DNA from: Lumnitzera littorea
Lineage: Eukaryota; Streptophyta; Magnoliopsida; Myrtales; Combretaceae
DNA length: 64,000 nucleotides
Reading direction: 5' to 3'
Assembly (NCBI GenBank): GCA_024138015.1
Contig: JAMXBB010000010.1
Coordinates: forward strand, 77,063,541 to 77,127,540
The stretch's first letter is position 1. Each line of letters opens with the position of its first letter. Below, piece after piece: positions 1 to 11,503 of this stretch. Made by a program: the position numbers and the translations under genes. The notes beneath the pieces were generated by a model that saw only the letters and a program-made list of their open reading frames with translations, searched no databases and was not told where the DNA came from.

Positions 1-1099
1 ACAAGTTTTTATTTGTTTTTCATAATATATTATTAACATTACTTTAATTTTTTTTTTCTTTGTAGTGATTTAATAAAGGAATAAGAAAAAACTAAGGGAG
101 TATTTGAAGATAATTTTTCAACTAAAGTATTTGTAAAGTCATATTAGTTAACATTAGACATGGGTACTCAATAATGCTATAAAACTTCTAGGCTTTTCGT
201 TTCTAGGCTTTTTCACTCTCTTTTAAGTCTCTAGAATCCGCTTTTACTAACTAGGCGTACTTGTTAAACTTTTCATTTTCACCTTTTTGTTTTACTATCG
301 ACACTTTCACCAAGTTGCCATAAAAAGGTATCTTTCGCAATGTTCTCAAAAAGAAGGAAACTATTTTTGCAACGATTAACTAGTTGCATTAGAAAAAAAA
401 AAATTACAGTAATATTTCATTGCTATAGCTTGAATTTCTAATAGTGAAATTTGTATTTGTATTGTCATATTAGTTAACATATAAATATCAAATTTACTAA
501 TTTGATCATAAATTTTTCCAAATAAAATATGTCAATACATATAGTTATTCGTCTAAGAGGATAATTTGAAGCCATATTTTATTTAGCTATTGGATAAGTT
601 TTTGTTTTTTTATTCCTTCCCTTCCTACTACAATTATCTTATATTTTTCACCCTTAGTTTGCTGCCCATCATTTTTGTCTTCTACCCTTTCACCTTCTAT
701 AGCCCTTCTCAGCTATTTTATATTTCTTCTTCGATGCTCCCACTCACCATCTTCTACACTCTAGAACCTTCTTATTCCTCTTGGCTTAATATTCTTTTCA
801 AATGGCCAACAATTAGCTTCAAATCGAGTTTATGCAACCCTTGCAACTACAACTTGAGAATGTAGCAACCTTATGAAAAAATTAAATCAATCAAGATGTA
901 CTTAAATAGTATTTTTGTGTACATTAAGACCATTCTTCTTGTTGGTTGCATTATTTGCACTATGATGATCAATTGGATCTATTTGACATATATTTCCATT
1001 GTAGTATTTAGGGTTTTCTCAACCAAAGATAGTTGCTCCAAAAACTTTAGATTATGTCATTTTCATCGAGTTTATTGTTGGTAAAGATAGGATTTCATA
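1..1099. other. AT-rich intergenic DNA, nothing recognised
   Basis: There is no reading frame with recognisable protein features, no RNA gene and no clear repeat structure. Two short frames at 590-865 and 896-1084 translate to Phe/Tyr/Ser-rich peptides typical of AT-rich noncoding DNA, and they show no domain. Confidence 0.6.
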
Positions 1100-2020
1100 A
1101 AATTTTTTACGATATCGAACCACGACCAAATAGCAATGTAGCTTAATTAGCTCAAACCAACACTACTAACATTATAAATGAAGTGAACCAAGAAGAACCG
1201 GCTAGTCGAGCTTAATTGGCTATAAGAAACCCAGCCATCAATGAATAATGAGCTCAAGGTACCAATAGAGGTGCTCAAGGAACTAGTAGAAGCTTGATGT
1301 TCTTGTCACGTAACTACTAATTGAGGATTACATATATCTTAGCCATAGGGCATAGGTATGTCAATGATGGCTAGTGGTAATCTCTTTCTTCTTACAAGCT
1401 GATATTTCCAGTAGATCACAATTTCTATTAACTAGGTCGACTACGTCATATATAAAGCCCTATGCTGATTAAGGTATATAGCTACTACATGACCATACCC
1501 GAGTGACTTTATACCTTACACATTTGGCTAAGGAGCATGACGTAGGGGAGGATAACTCATATCGGACATATTATGATGCTCTAAATCCATCTAGTCACTA
1601 TGTTTATACTAGAATTAAAGGACTTACATGACTACAACGATGGGGTAAGCATGATGATGACACTCTAAGGCTATCTCATGCCCTAAGATCTTCCACTCAT
1701 TTGGATGTAAGTAGCATGTTGGCCCTTTCTTTAGGCTCATTTATGACTTTGCTCATTGAGACTTGACATGATCTTCCCTTTACACCACCAACTCCTCAAA
1801 AAAGAAGGTATGTGAGTAATTGGGGTGATGTTCCTTCTTAGATATGTGCAATTGATTCTTTACATTTCAACGAGCTACCATAATAGCACATACCAACATA
1901 GGAGTTGTAGGCTCCTGCCATTGCTAAAGAAAAGATGTCTAAAGAAGGGTTGACATTACAACATGTATCTTTAGTAGGACTAGGAGTAAGTGGAACTAGA
2001 TTTATAGATTTTTAGCATTG
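1100..2020 (+). pseudogene. Decayed mobile-element-like reading frame, family unknown
   Basis: Between about 1,570 and 2,010 a single plus-strand frame reads coherently across several stops. It gives segments such as YYDALNPSSHYVYTRIKGL, LRLSHALRSSTHLDVSSMLA and then a Pro/Gln-type stretch around APAIAKEKM. The stops are TGA, TAG and TAA at points where Trp, Gln or Arg would fit, so the segment looks like a protein gene closed by transitions rather than noncoding DNA. I do not recognise the family. The upstream part, 1,100-1,570, is less clear. A transposon or retroelement gag-like protein is the likeliest origin, by analogy with the other decayed elements here. A captured host gene fragment is possible. 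Confidence 0.35.
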
Positions 2021-5000
2021 TATGAACAACTTGATTGACTATTGTACTAAGATACATTTTAAATTAAAGCTAATTTACCAATATTTCTTTATAAGTCCTA
2101 GCTTCTACTCGCAATTGTATATGATTTGCTAAGAACTTATTGACTTAGTGTTTAGAGTTAGAGATACAATCATTTGTCGAAATTGCAGCCAAATTATCTA
2201 TTCATAGTTAAGGATATGAGTTGAAGCTTAGAGTTTGGTATTTGACTTGTTAAACTGTTATATGTTTATTTTAATATGTTGTTATGTTACATGTTAAAGT
2301 TTGTTTTTGCAAGGGGCTACAATTGATGTTATTTTGTTTTTGCAAGTGTTTACAGAGGCGTTGCTTAGAAAAACGCTTTGCTTTTATTCTCGTAACATAG
2401 AAAGGCATACTCCAAATAAGCACCTTGTTTATACATATATAATACAAAGGAAGGTACTTATGTGATATATGCCTTCCTTGTTTCGAAAAAAAAAAATTAA
2501 AATAGGAAGGTGTCTATCTAATGTGCGCCTTGTCCTTATTTTTTTAAAAGAACAAAACAAATGCGTCTTAACTGCCCCCCTAAATGTAATAACTTTTCAA
2601 AGTGCTACTTTTTTATTTTATTTTTTTTTTCAATGAGTGTATTTCTTTAGATTTTTGCAATGTTGGTCATTTTATGCACAGTCAATGTATCTTAAGTGAT
2701 TTAATTAGTTTTTCCTTAACTAATTGCCTATGAGCATCACTTTTATGCTAAGATGGATGCATAATTTTATGTGTTATTATCGTAACTGGAGTATCCTGCT
2801 AGCTGTGACAAGGAATTCCAAATACTATTACTAAAAAGGAAAACTACACCATATCTTGGTTTTGCTCAAGATTTAAAAAATTCTCATTGAATTCTATATA
2901 AGGAAGAAAGCATGTCTCAGCACTACATAATGGTTGAAGTGATGGAATTAATTATTGAGGCTTCAACAGTCTTATAGTGTTGACCATCAAATTAAAAATG
3001 GTAGCTTTCATCTAAATTGATGTAGTTCATATGTTAGCACATTACAAGGTAGTTCAAATTAAGAATTATGAAGGGACAACAAAATGTTGGGCTATGTGAA
3101 GCTAATACTTCAGTATCATATGATATGCAACATCACAATATTTCTTACATAATTTCTACTACTTGAAAAGTAGGTCTTACCTACATCTTTAACAAGTCAC
3201 TTGAAGGAAACAGATCATAAGGTTGCCTTAAAGGATAGAGTTTATGCAATTGACACTCAAAATAACCACTCCATAAATAGCACGCTAAATGGTAGCTTTA
3301 GCCACAATGTCATGTTATTCGTAGCTCCTCACTTTATAGCAAATGACTACTGGTATTTTAAATTGAAACTTGCCTTATAACCTGTAGGAATCGTTCTAGA
3401 ACTTATATTTATGAAATTGACATGGTATAAAATATATTGTACATTTTGTTTCTAGTATAGAATTTTTTAAGTAAGTTATGCATTTGTAACAAGTACATTC
3501 ATTAACCTTGTAACTTTCACTAATATAATCAATATTTTTTAGTCACGTGTTTCTCATGAAAACATATATCGTGAACCCAATAATGTAACTCCAAACAATC
3601 CACAAGAATGCTATCATAAATTGTGATCTATCATAAAGCCTAGATCTACTTTTTTAAAATAAATAAAAACACAAAAACTATTATAGTATTTTCTAATAAG
3701 GAACATTCGATAAAAAGCATGTAATAGGGCTATTCTTTATTGGGTTTGGCTCAAGTTCAATCTTATAGATTGATTCTTTTGGATAGTGCCAAAGCTTAGG
3801 GAGTTGGCTCATTTAAAAGAGATGTCTTAATGAGACTTTATTTGGTGGGTTGAAAAAAGGGTTTGCTGGACCAATTTATCTACTATTTAGTATGGATGCA
3901 TCTCATTTGTTGACCACTAGAACAATTCGATGGTTGATAAGATAGGTTCATCTCATTCATTGATCTTCATAGTCATCCGACAGTTGAGAGTGGATCCAAA
4001 AATCTATATAGAAGTGCTCCTTCCTCCACACTTACATCATAAGAAGTTTGAGAAGAATGTTACCATGTTGGTGAATTTCGAGAATTGGAAGATCAAAACA
4101 TCTAACTATGTTGTCAAATACTTAGGAGTTATTGAGAATTGCCTCTTTTTTTTTTTTTTTCTTTTTCTCATGCTTCTTGGTAATCACATTTCTCTACGTG
4201 TGCCATTTGATCATCACTTATAATCTAAAGTGCAAGATTACACGTAGTGCATGTGATTAGGAATATAACCCCCACAAAGTATAATACAATGAAATAAATT
4301 AAAATTTAAACAATTTCGACTAGAGTACCATTAATGTCAAATCATATTATATTTTGTAATTGTATTTAGAAAAAAAAAAGTGGTAAATGTATGGAAAACT
4401 TGATATGCTTTTGGGTAACCTCTGTCCTATGCGAAGATGTTCATCCTGTACCTACCTTATAAGAGCAAGTTCTAGAAAAATGGAATAGAACAGCTTTTAT
4501 AACATTCAATACCCATCTAACACCTATGTAACCAAATGGGGAGAGCAACTTCTAATCCAGCTTGCCTCTATTTCCAAGAGTGCATTGATATAAGACCATA
4601 TTTATAAAGAGGTTCTTAGGATGCTATATCAATATCCTAAATATCCCTTTATTTTATAAGAGGGTTTTTTAAATAAATATTTTTCACTTTTATTTAATTA
4701 TTTCATGTGTCCTAACTCTTTTTTTTTTTCCTAACAATACATAAAAAATGTTTTGTAGAATTTTATAGTATGAAAAATTATTTTATCAATATTGCATATT
4801 ACAATAATAATATGTTGGTTAGTATAGATACAAAATAAGAAATTGAACGAGTTAAATAATGTGAAAAAAAATGGGTTAATAATTAAAATAAGTTACTATT
4901 TAATATACTAAATAAATTTAAAAAACCAATTAAAAAGCTATTTGATATACATTTTTCATTAACTTACTATTAAATATATTAAATAAATAAAGAAAAGCAA

Positions 5001-5890
5001 TTAAAAAACTAATTAGAAGCAACTAATTTAAAAAATATATATATTAGATAACCACATGCTCTTTGAAATGTTTAGCTCAATAGAATTGTTGGACATATAA
5101 GTACCTCTCAAAAGCGGTAAAGTATTTAAAAAAAAAAAAATGATGCTACCTGGCACATTGATCACATGCCCAACTATATTCGAGAAACATAAAGTGAAGA
5201 ATCGATTTTTCATGAAGTACCTCTCTCAAATTAAACACTTTTTCATATACGTAAATTATAAAGGAAGATAGATGCTTAGTATGAGTATTTGCATCAAGCA
5301 TCCATTTATAAATATGCTCTAATGATGTAAGAACATATTTAAGTACCGGTGTTGTTAGCATATTTGTTAGGAAATCAGTTCAAGTCCTTTGTTCGATTAA
5401 TTAAATGGTTAGAAAGTTTATTGGATAATAACCCAAAGGTACACAACTCCAGATATTCTTTCTCATTTTCTAATTATTCTTGAATACCGCTTATCTAAAA
5501 TGAAGGAACTTGACATTGTCACACATCAAGTTACAGTAATTTACTTACTAATCGGTCTTAGTGACAGTAAATTTGTAACCTATAATTTTTTATAACTTCC
5601 CCAAATGGAAATACTCAGTCTATGGAGATGGTAAAACGGGCAAAATTCATAGGAAGGAAGCACGTTAATAAGATAAAGAGAAGACGCTATACATTACACG
5701 GATTTGTGTTTGGATATCTAATAAGGTCATTCATTGCCAGGATCTAATGGATCTTTCTTCTTTTGAAAAAAAAAAAAAAAAAAAATTTTTGCCAAATCTA
5801 AGTTAGAAGAAGTAAAGGGACAAGCAGGTAATTTTAGATGTTGCTAGCATAGCACTATAATTGCGGACTTCTTAGAAAAAATAAGTTAAT
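2021..5890. other. Intergenic DNA with scattered unclassified repeats
   Basis: There is no supported gene. It contains a degenerate 50-bp-period direct repeat (3,899-3,988), a T-run (4,145-4,160) and an A20 run at 5,766-5,785. Two overlapping minus-strand frames at 5,028-5,361 give peptides with no recognised domain. The last part (about 5,700-5,890) should include the 3' UTR of the adjacent minus-strand gene, but no canonical AATAAA signal is seen just past its stop. Confidence 0.5.
3899..3988. repeat. Degenerate two-copy direct repeat, 50-bp period
   Basis: The motif CATCTCATT(t/c)(g/a)TTGA followed by ATTCGATGGTTGA occurs at 3,899-3,938, and again at 3,949-3,988 with scattered mismatches. 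No function can be assigned. Confidence 0.5.
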
Positions 5891-8800
5891 TCAGTAGGTT
5901 CTCATGTATCCTCCCGTGCTATATGGATAAGCTTGGAACTTAGAGATTGCATGCTGGCCTTGCATACCATTCCTTGCGTATTGCTGCCACATTATCTGCT
6001 CATCTACTAGAAGCCTCTGTTTCTTTTCCATGTCTGACATCTGTACGTATGGTGGTGGAGCAACGCTAAGCGAGGCTGCAAACGGATCTGCACTTGCAAG
6101 GCTGTTAACTATCCCAGCACCCGCGGCTTGGGGAGCTGGCAGAGCTAGCATTGGAGGTCTTGTAGATGCAGCTGCAACACTACTAGCACTTCCATTGTTT
6201 AGAGAAGCTGCATTATTAGCCATGGTAGCCGATGTCGCTCCGTGTTGATACATAGATTCCAGCAATAACATATCCAAACCACCCCCCAGTTTTGTCTCTT
6301 GCTTTGACAAATTACTTGCTGATTGCACCAGTGCGGTTTCCCAGTCTGCTGTATCGTCGGAGAATGCTTCCCAAGATGGATTAGGTGTAGGACCGGTCGA
6401 TTGCACGCTGCCATTAAACAAAGCTAATGCTAGCTGATTTCCATGGTCACGATTTGTCGTCACAGAATCATCACCTAAGTTTAGTAGATCAGCTTCTGGT
6501 TCCGCGTTCTCCTTTTCATCTTCTTTATTTGGAGGTCCTTCATGATCTGGTTCATCAGTGAAACCCTCAGGAGGAGGGAGTGCTTTTATTGGAGCCATAT
6601 CTACTTCACTTGTTTCTTCAACCTCACTGCCACTCGGTTCTTGCACAATTTCAGTCTTCTGCTCCACACCCTTGGCTCTCTTACTCTGAGCCATTGACGA
6701 CTTCTCTCGGATGACTTCATCCATTATATCAAGTTTCTTTTGTGTAATTTTCTCAACTTCAGGGTACTCAGAAGAGCGTGCAATGCCAACATTCTTGCAC
6801 CAGCCGTAGAAATCTTCAAGTTCGTCGAACTGCTTTCCGATTCGTGCAAAACCCTCATATACCTTCACACAGTCTGGAACCTCCAGTTCCATGAAATGAT
6901 CAACTAAAATATGCATTATCTCTGTCAACTCATTATATATTTGAAAACTTTCTTTTACTATGGGGTGGAGCGCCACAAACACAACTCTGTTGTTTTTTGC
7001 TCCACCTGCTCATGTAACAAAGAAAAAAAAAACGGAAGTAAGTTAGGCTATTAAGGTTGCAGCAGCAGCTTCTTCTTCTTCTTCTTCTTCTTTAGGTAAC
7101 TTATGTTGGCTCCATGCCTTGAAAAGAAGATTTATTAACCTAATATTTGTTACACCGGTGGTTTTTCAATTTTATATTTAAACTTTGAAATTGTCATATA
7201 TAATCTCTAATTGAACTCTTGCTTATCATATTAGTATCTTTACTTATCATTATACTCTTTTACCAATAATTATTTGTTACATTGTCTATTGAAAGATGAT
7301 CTGTAGTAAATTTAATAAATGAAAATATAATTGATTGTGACATTTAATGTCTTCATACTTAATATATAAAATTAAAAATTTGATTGTATATGATATATAC
7401 CAATTTCAAGTTATAGGTGTAAAATTAAAAAACCACACGAAGCTATTAATTATGACAGTCTCCCTTTAAATTTATTTTATTTAAGATGAGACATATTTCA
7501 AGTTCCATTTCTTAACGAAGGATCTTATACGGCTACGGTTACGGTTGCTCTAATATATTTGATGGGAATAGTAAATTGCATCAAATGTGTTATCAGTCTA
7601 AATTTTGCTTCAAAGCAAGTTAAATTTACTTATTAGAAAATCCCGAATGCCATTTTACTTGTATTCACACTTCCTCCACAAACATGCGAAAAATCTTAGA
7701 CTTACGCATAAAGTAGATGGGAGCAAAAATGGTTTGATTCTGTTAGGTTCAATTTTATCAATTTTGCAACATAATATTTCAGTTTGGGAAATTTGAAACC
7801 AATAAAAATTTCAAAACAAAACCAAATATTTTGGGTTTAGTTTTAGTGTTAAACTAAAATCAAGAAGCAACACATTATCTTAACATGTTATTAGTTAAAT
7901 ATTCTTTATATATTGTGTTTGTAATTTGTGTTGTATATATCAAATAATTGTGCGCATTGTTTATTTATTTATGCTGTTAAATAATATATTGTTGCCACTT
8001 TTGAATACTATTATATATCATATGCTCTATAACATGTGTAAATATGTGTCACACACGTACACACATATATATTAAATTTATTAAAGAGATATGCATCTCC
8101 AATGCGTATACTTAAAGTAAGCAAATTGAAACTACATAATCTTAATAAACAAAAATTAATTGGATAACTTGTTCAAACATAATATCATCTTGAGATAATC
8201 TAATCTAAGGTCAACTTTTTGAAAAAATAAATAAATAAAAACCTTTCATTACTTTCTCCACTAATTTTATAAATATTTACATTCTTATAGTATAGAATTT
8301 AAATGTTATGTAATGTCTATATCTACATCTATCTATCCGTGTGTATATATTTATATATAGATATAGATATAAAACTATAAAGTATAAGGTGTTTAGTTGA
8401 ATTAGAAGTTTATACTCAGTATTATAGAAGAAATGTTATTTGACATTTTATAAAACAACATGTCATATTGTTTTGAATGTATGAGATGCATACACATATG
8501 TACATACGTATGTATGTATGTTTTTAACTATGTACATATCACATGTATATAATCTTTGTATTTATATTATAAGCATATATATATATATATATATAGTATA
8601 ATATATATAAATTAATTTTACGGATTTTCTTTATTTTTTCGGTTTGGAGATATTCCAAACCAAAACCAAAATGAAATAATTTCATCGTTAAAAATTTTCA
8701 AGTTGAAATAGACAAAATAGAAAGGGGAAAGGAAAAAACAATTTGGTTTAGGTAAGTTTTATTTTACTCCTTTCTTTTCATTTTCAGTTTATAATGACCA

Positions 8801-9694
8801 CGCCTAAAAAATTGATGCCATTTTCGATCATTTTCCTTTTTGAAAAGGTATAAAAGTAGTTTTAAGGGGATATTTCTTTTAAAATCTGTGGGACGGTACG
8901 GTCCTAAAGTAGCTTCACAATGAAGAACAGATAAAAACGATTTGGTGAGAGGTTAAAAAAAAAAAAAGAAATGATGCCGTGACCATGGAATAATACAAGC
9001 TAGGTATCGCTGCGAAGGTTGAAAATACTATAAAAGTGTCGGCATACCAACCTGTAGGCCTGCAGGCCATGAAGCGTTCCAGAAGCTGTTGCAAGTGCTG
9101 CATCTTGGAGAATATCTGTTCGGTTTTCATCTCCTGAAGGGGGGTGACTCTAACAGTGGCTTGGCTTTGGCTAGTTTCTTCCTCCTCATCATCCAACCCA
9201 AACATATTTCGCTTCCCTCGCCGTCCCTGCATGCGATACTCAAGCCGTTCATCAAGGTACAACGCGTAAGTCCTGACAAAAGCAGAGTAATCCCAGGAGT
9301 GAGACCGTGAAGTGTCCCGAAAGTCGGCCATGTTAAGAAGCCGTGTCCCCCTTCTTGTTGCAAAGAAAATTTCCTGCTCATAAGCAGGATCACCCTCCGC
9401 AAGCAGGTGCTGAACTAGCATAAGCGTTTTGAGTGCAACCGTCCAATTCCTAGTCTTATTGAGGCGCTTAGCAATGATATTGACACAAGCAGTAATGTGT
9501 GCTCGGGAATAACACGTTAAGCTTAATATTTCTCGGCTGTGTTTCTCTTCTGCAGGGAATTCCTCATGCCTAGTGGCCTTGAGGATTGCTACGTGGAGGT
9601 CGGATCGTGAGCTGCTACTTCCAACCTTTGCTAGGCCTATGCTGGTCTGGTCTTTGAAAGCTCCTAAAGCTCTTCTCAACTTGCTTGGAGCCAT
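5891..9694 (-). CDS. ANTH-domain clathrin assembly protein (AP180/PICALM-like)
   Basis: This is an endocytic adaptor that binds membrane phosphoinositides through its N-terminal ANTH domain and recruits clathrin and AP-2 through its C-terminal tail. There are two exons: 9,694-9,052 (ATG to ACAG|gttggt) and 7,005-5,891 (gagcag|GTGG to TGA). They join in frame to give 585 residues, close to Arabidopsis At1g03050 and At4g02650 (about 600), the PICALM5-type group linked to pollen-tube membrane recycling. The start MAPSKLRRALGAFKDQTSIG is the family's usual N-terminus. ANTH covers roughly residues 20-300, including the junction RPTG|GAKNNRVV. The acidic tail has a DLL clathrin-type motif at about 387-389 (ADLLNLGDD), the conserved block NPSWEAFSDD at about 423, a DPF AP-2-type motif at 521-523, and ends GGYMRTY. 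No stop or frameshift interrupts the exons, unlike everything else in the window. The pollen role is inferred from homologues. Splice sites were judged by eye. Confidence 0.94.
7006..9051 (-). other. Single 2,046-bp intron of the clathrin assembly gene
   Basis: Read on the minus strand, the intron opens with GTTGGTATG and closes with a T-rich tract (complement of the A-run at 7,022-7,031) followed by ATGAGCAG. It is phase 1: exon 1 ends with one base of a Gly codon. It contains a TTC microsatellite at 7,070-7,092, TATG-type repeats near 8,500-8,520 and a TA run near 8,574-8,596. No transposon with clear ends was found in it. The frame running from exon 1 past 9,052 is read-through into the intron, not coding. 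Confidence 0.88.
7070..7092. repeat. TTC trinucleotide microsatellite in intron
   Basis: About seven to eight TTC units on the plus strand (GAA on the gene strand), located 65-90 nt upstream of the splice acceptor. Confidence 0.85.
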
Positions 9695-9752
9695 CTATGT
9701 ATGCAGTAAGGGCCGGTTTATACACTAGTAAGTAATCTGGACTAGGAGAGGA

Positions 9753-9777
9753 GACGTGTGTATCAATTTCACACGTC
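9753..9777. promoter_or_regulatory. Inverted ACGT-core element upstream of the clathrin assembly gene
   Basis: Perfect 8-bp arms GACGTGTG (9,753-9,760) and CACACGTC (9,770-9,777) are separated by 9 bp and lie 59-83 bp upstream of the start codon. Each arm contains ACGTGTG or its complement. This resembles ACGT-core sites bound by plant bZIP factors (ABRE-like). It may lie in the 5' UTR or the core promoter, since the transcription start is unknown. The functional reading is inference. Confidence 0.45.
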
Positions 9778-9930
9778 AACCTTGATGGGAGATCACACCA
9801 AAAGTTGTAGCCTAGGTATCTGCATCATGAAATGAACTGTCTCAATGAGAAAGTTGGGAGATGAAACGAAATGAAAATGCAAAGATAAAAAAAGCACATT
9901 TATTTCTTTCTTTGCAGCTCACGAAACCTT

Positions 9931-9953
9931 AAAAAAAAAAAAAAAAAAAAAAA
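9931..9953. repeat. A23 homopolymer upstream of the gene
   Basis: This uninterrupted adenine run on the plus strand is T on the gene strand. It could be a poly(dA:dT) promoter tract or a trace of a retroposed tail. No element body is recognised beside it. Confidence 0.6.
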
Positions 9954-10373
9954 TTAAGAACAGGACTTTCGTTTAAGCATAATCCTTCTGCATAAACTTG
10001 AATAAATTGCAAAGCAGTAGCTCTGTTGGTTACAGCCAATATTATTCACCATTACAATCCCATTTTTATACCTCGTAGTTTTTTTTTTTTCGCCGTTTGC
10101 TGCATACGGATTGATATATCTTTATTGAGCATTTTCATGAAGACTTCATTAATGTTTTATGATGTCGAATCGTTTTTGGTCTGACGTTAGGACATTGTCT
10201 TCAATCAGATGGTCAAATTAACGAGAAAGGAACAGAGAAGCTTTAAAAAGTTAGGGACTTCACCTTACAATAACATCAAGTTGAATCGTCAGACAATCAA
10301 ACCAGTCTGTAATGTGTAAGGAAGGAAGCGTTGGAAGAAAGGAAAGGAGGAAGAAGAAGGTCTGCTACTCTCC

Positions 10374-10381
10374 CCTCTTCT

Positions 10382-10420
<39 letters not shown>

Positions 10421-10462
10421 TCTTCCCCCACCCCGTCCTCTCTCTCCCTCTCTCTCTCTCTG
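10374..10462. repeat. CT-rich (GA on gene strand) low-complexity tract
   Basis: Nearly pure pyrimidine for about 90 bp, mostly CT dinucleotides interrupted by CCCCCACCCC. It lies 680-770 bp upstream of the start codon. GA/CT tracts are common in plant promoters and 5' regions, where GAGA-binding factors can act. A regulatory role here is inference. Confidence 0.8.
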
Positions 10463-11503
10463 TGAATGTTCCTTGACGTCTCTCTTCTCTTTTGGATTGT
10501 CTGAATAGCTGGCGGTACCTATGAAACATGCATTTGACGATATTGATGCCTAAATATCCGACTACTTTTTCGCCAACAAAAACAAGAATATCATCCGATA
10601 AGCAGGCCTATATTTAGGTACTTGTCTTTTCTCTATTTATCTTCCCTCGTCAAAAACAATTCAAATATATCTTTCGATAAAGTTTAACTTGTTACACTAC
10701 CAAAAAAATAAATTATCAAAAAAAAATAAAATAAAATAAAATTTGCCACAATATTGCACTGTCATAATTTAAATTTTTTATAATACATGTAATGTCCAAT
10801 ATGCAAAGTTGGAACTCTATTCATTTAATACTGGGTGATATCAATGATTGAGGGATCTTGAAGAAAAGCTTGAAATGCTGAAGTTTTTAATCGTTTGAAA
10901 AAAAATATTGATGTTGGCATGACATGTATGTTTTGAGAATCAAGCTTTTAATTGTCCAGAATAAAACTTGATGTTTTGAAAATCATAAGAAATTTTACTA
11001 CAAGTGATTGGTAGAGATAAGAAGTTTTTAGACAAGCCCTTTGGGGTTAATAAAATCACTCCAATTTGAACAACACTATGTAATCAACGTAAAGAATGCT
11101 TTTAAATACTTAGTTTTATTTTGGAATTTTACCATATTCAATGCTACTTCATAGTTCCATGTCAACAATCTTAGATTAAGTATCAACCTACTTCGTTTTC
11201 CATTGAAATTCTAATCTTTCAATTGAGATTGGCATTATTTTATGAACGATTTTTATTTTCATTATAATGCATGGATGTTGCCCTTTTTGTACCCCAAATA
11301 TTGATAATTACCTTCAATTGAGTTTTTTTCAACGAGTTTTGCCATATGTTTTTCTTGTAATGTCTTTACAATGAAATCTTCTCTATGAATAGCCCTTATT
11401 TTTTGTTAACTATTCAAAATAGTGATGGTTCTTTGGAGACGAGGGTCGATGTCGAGTAAGTCAATAACATTCCTTTAAACCTTTTATCGAGAGGTACATT
11501 GTT
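10463..11503. other. AT-rich intergenic DNA, nothing recognised
   Basis: No gene, no recognisable element ends and no coding-like frame was found. The A-rich stretch AAATAAAATAAAATAAAAT near 10,720 is low complexity only. Confidence 0.55.

Noticed and set aside
5028..5361. Overlapping minus-strand frames (MLTTPVLKYVLTSLEHIYKW)
   Set aside because: No recognisable domain, short and in AT-rich DNA. It could be element debris but cannot be supported as a gene.
6030..6414. Open frames on both strands overlapping exon 2 of the clathrin assembly gene
   Set aside because: They are in alternative frames of a well-supported exon, composition-driven (Ala/Leu-rich) and without domain features.
9089..9402. 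Two further frames overlapping exon 1
   Set aside because: Shadows of the ANTH coding frame; neither resembles a known protein.
9717..9722. TATAAA on the gene strand just upstream of the ATG
   Set aside because: It lies only about 23 bp from the start codon, leaving no room for a leader, so it is unlikely to be the gene's TATA box.
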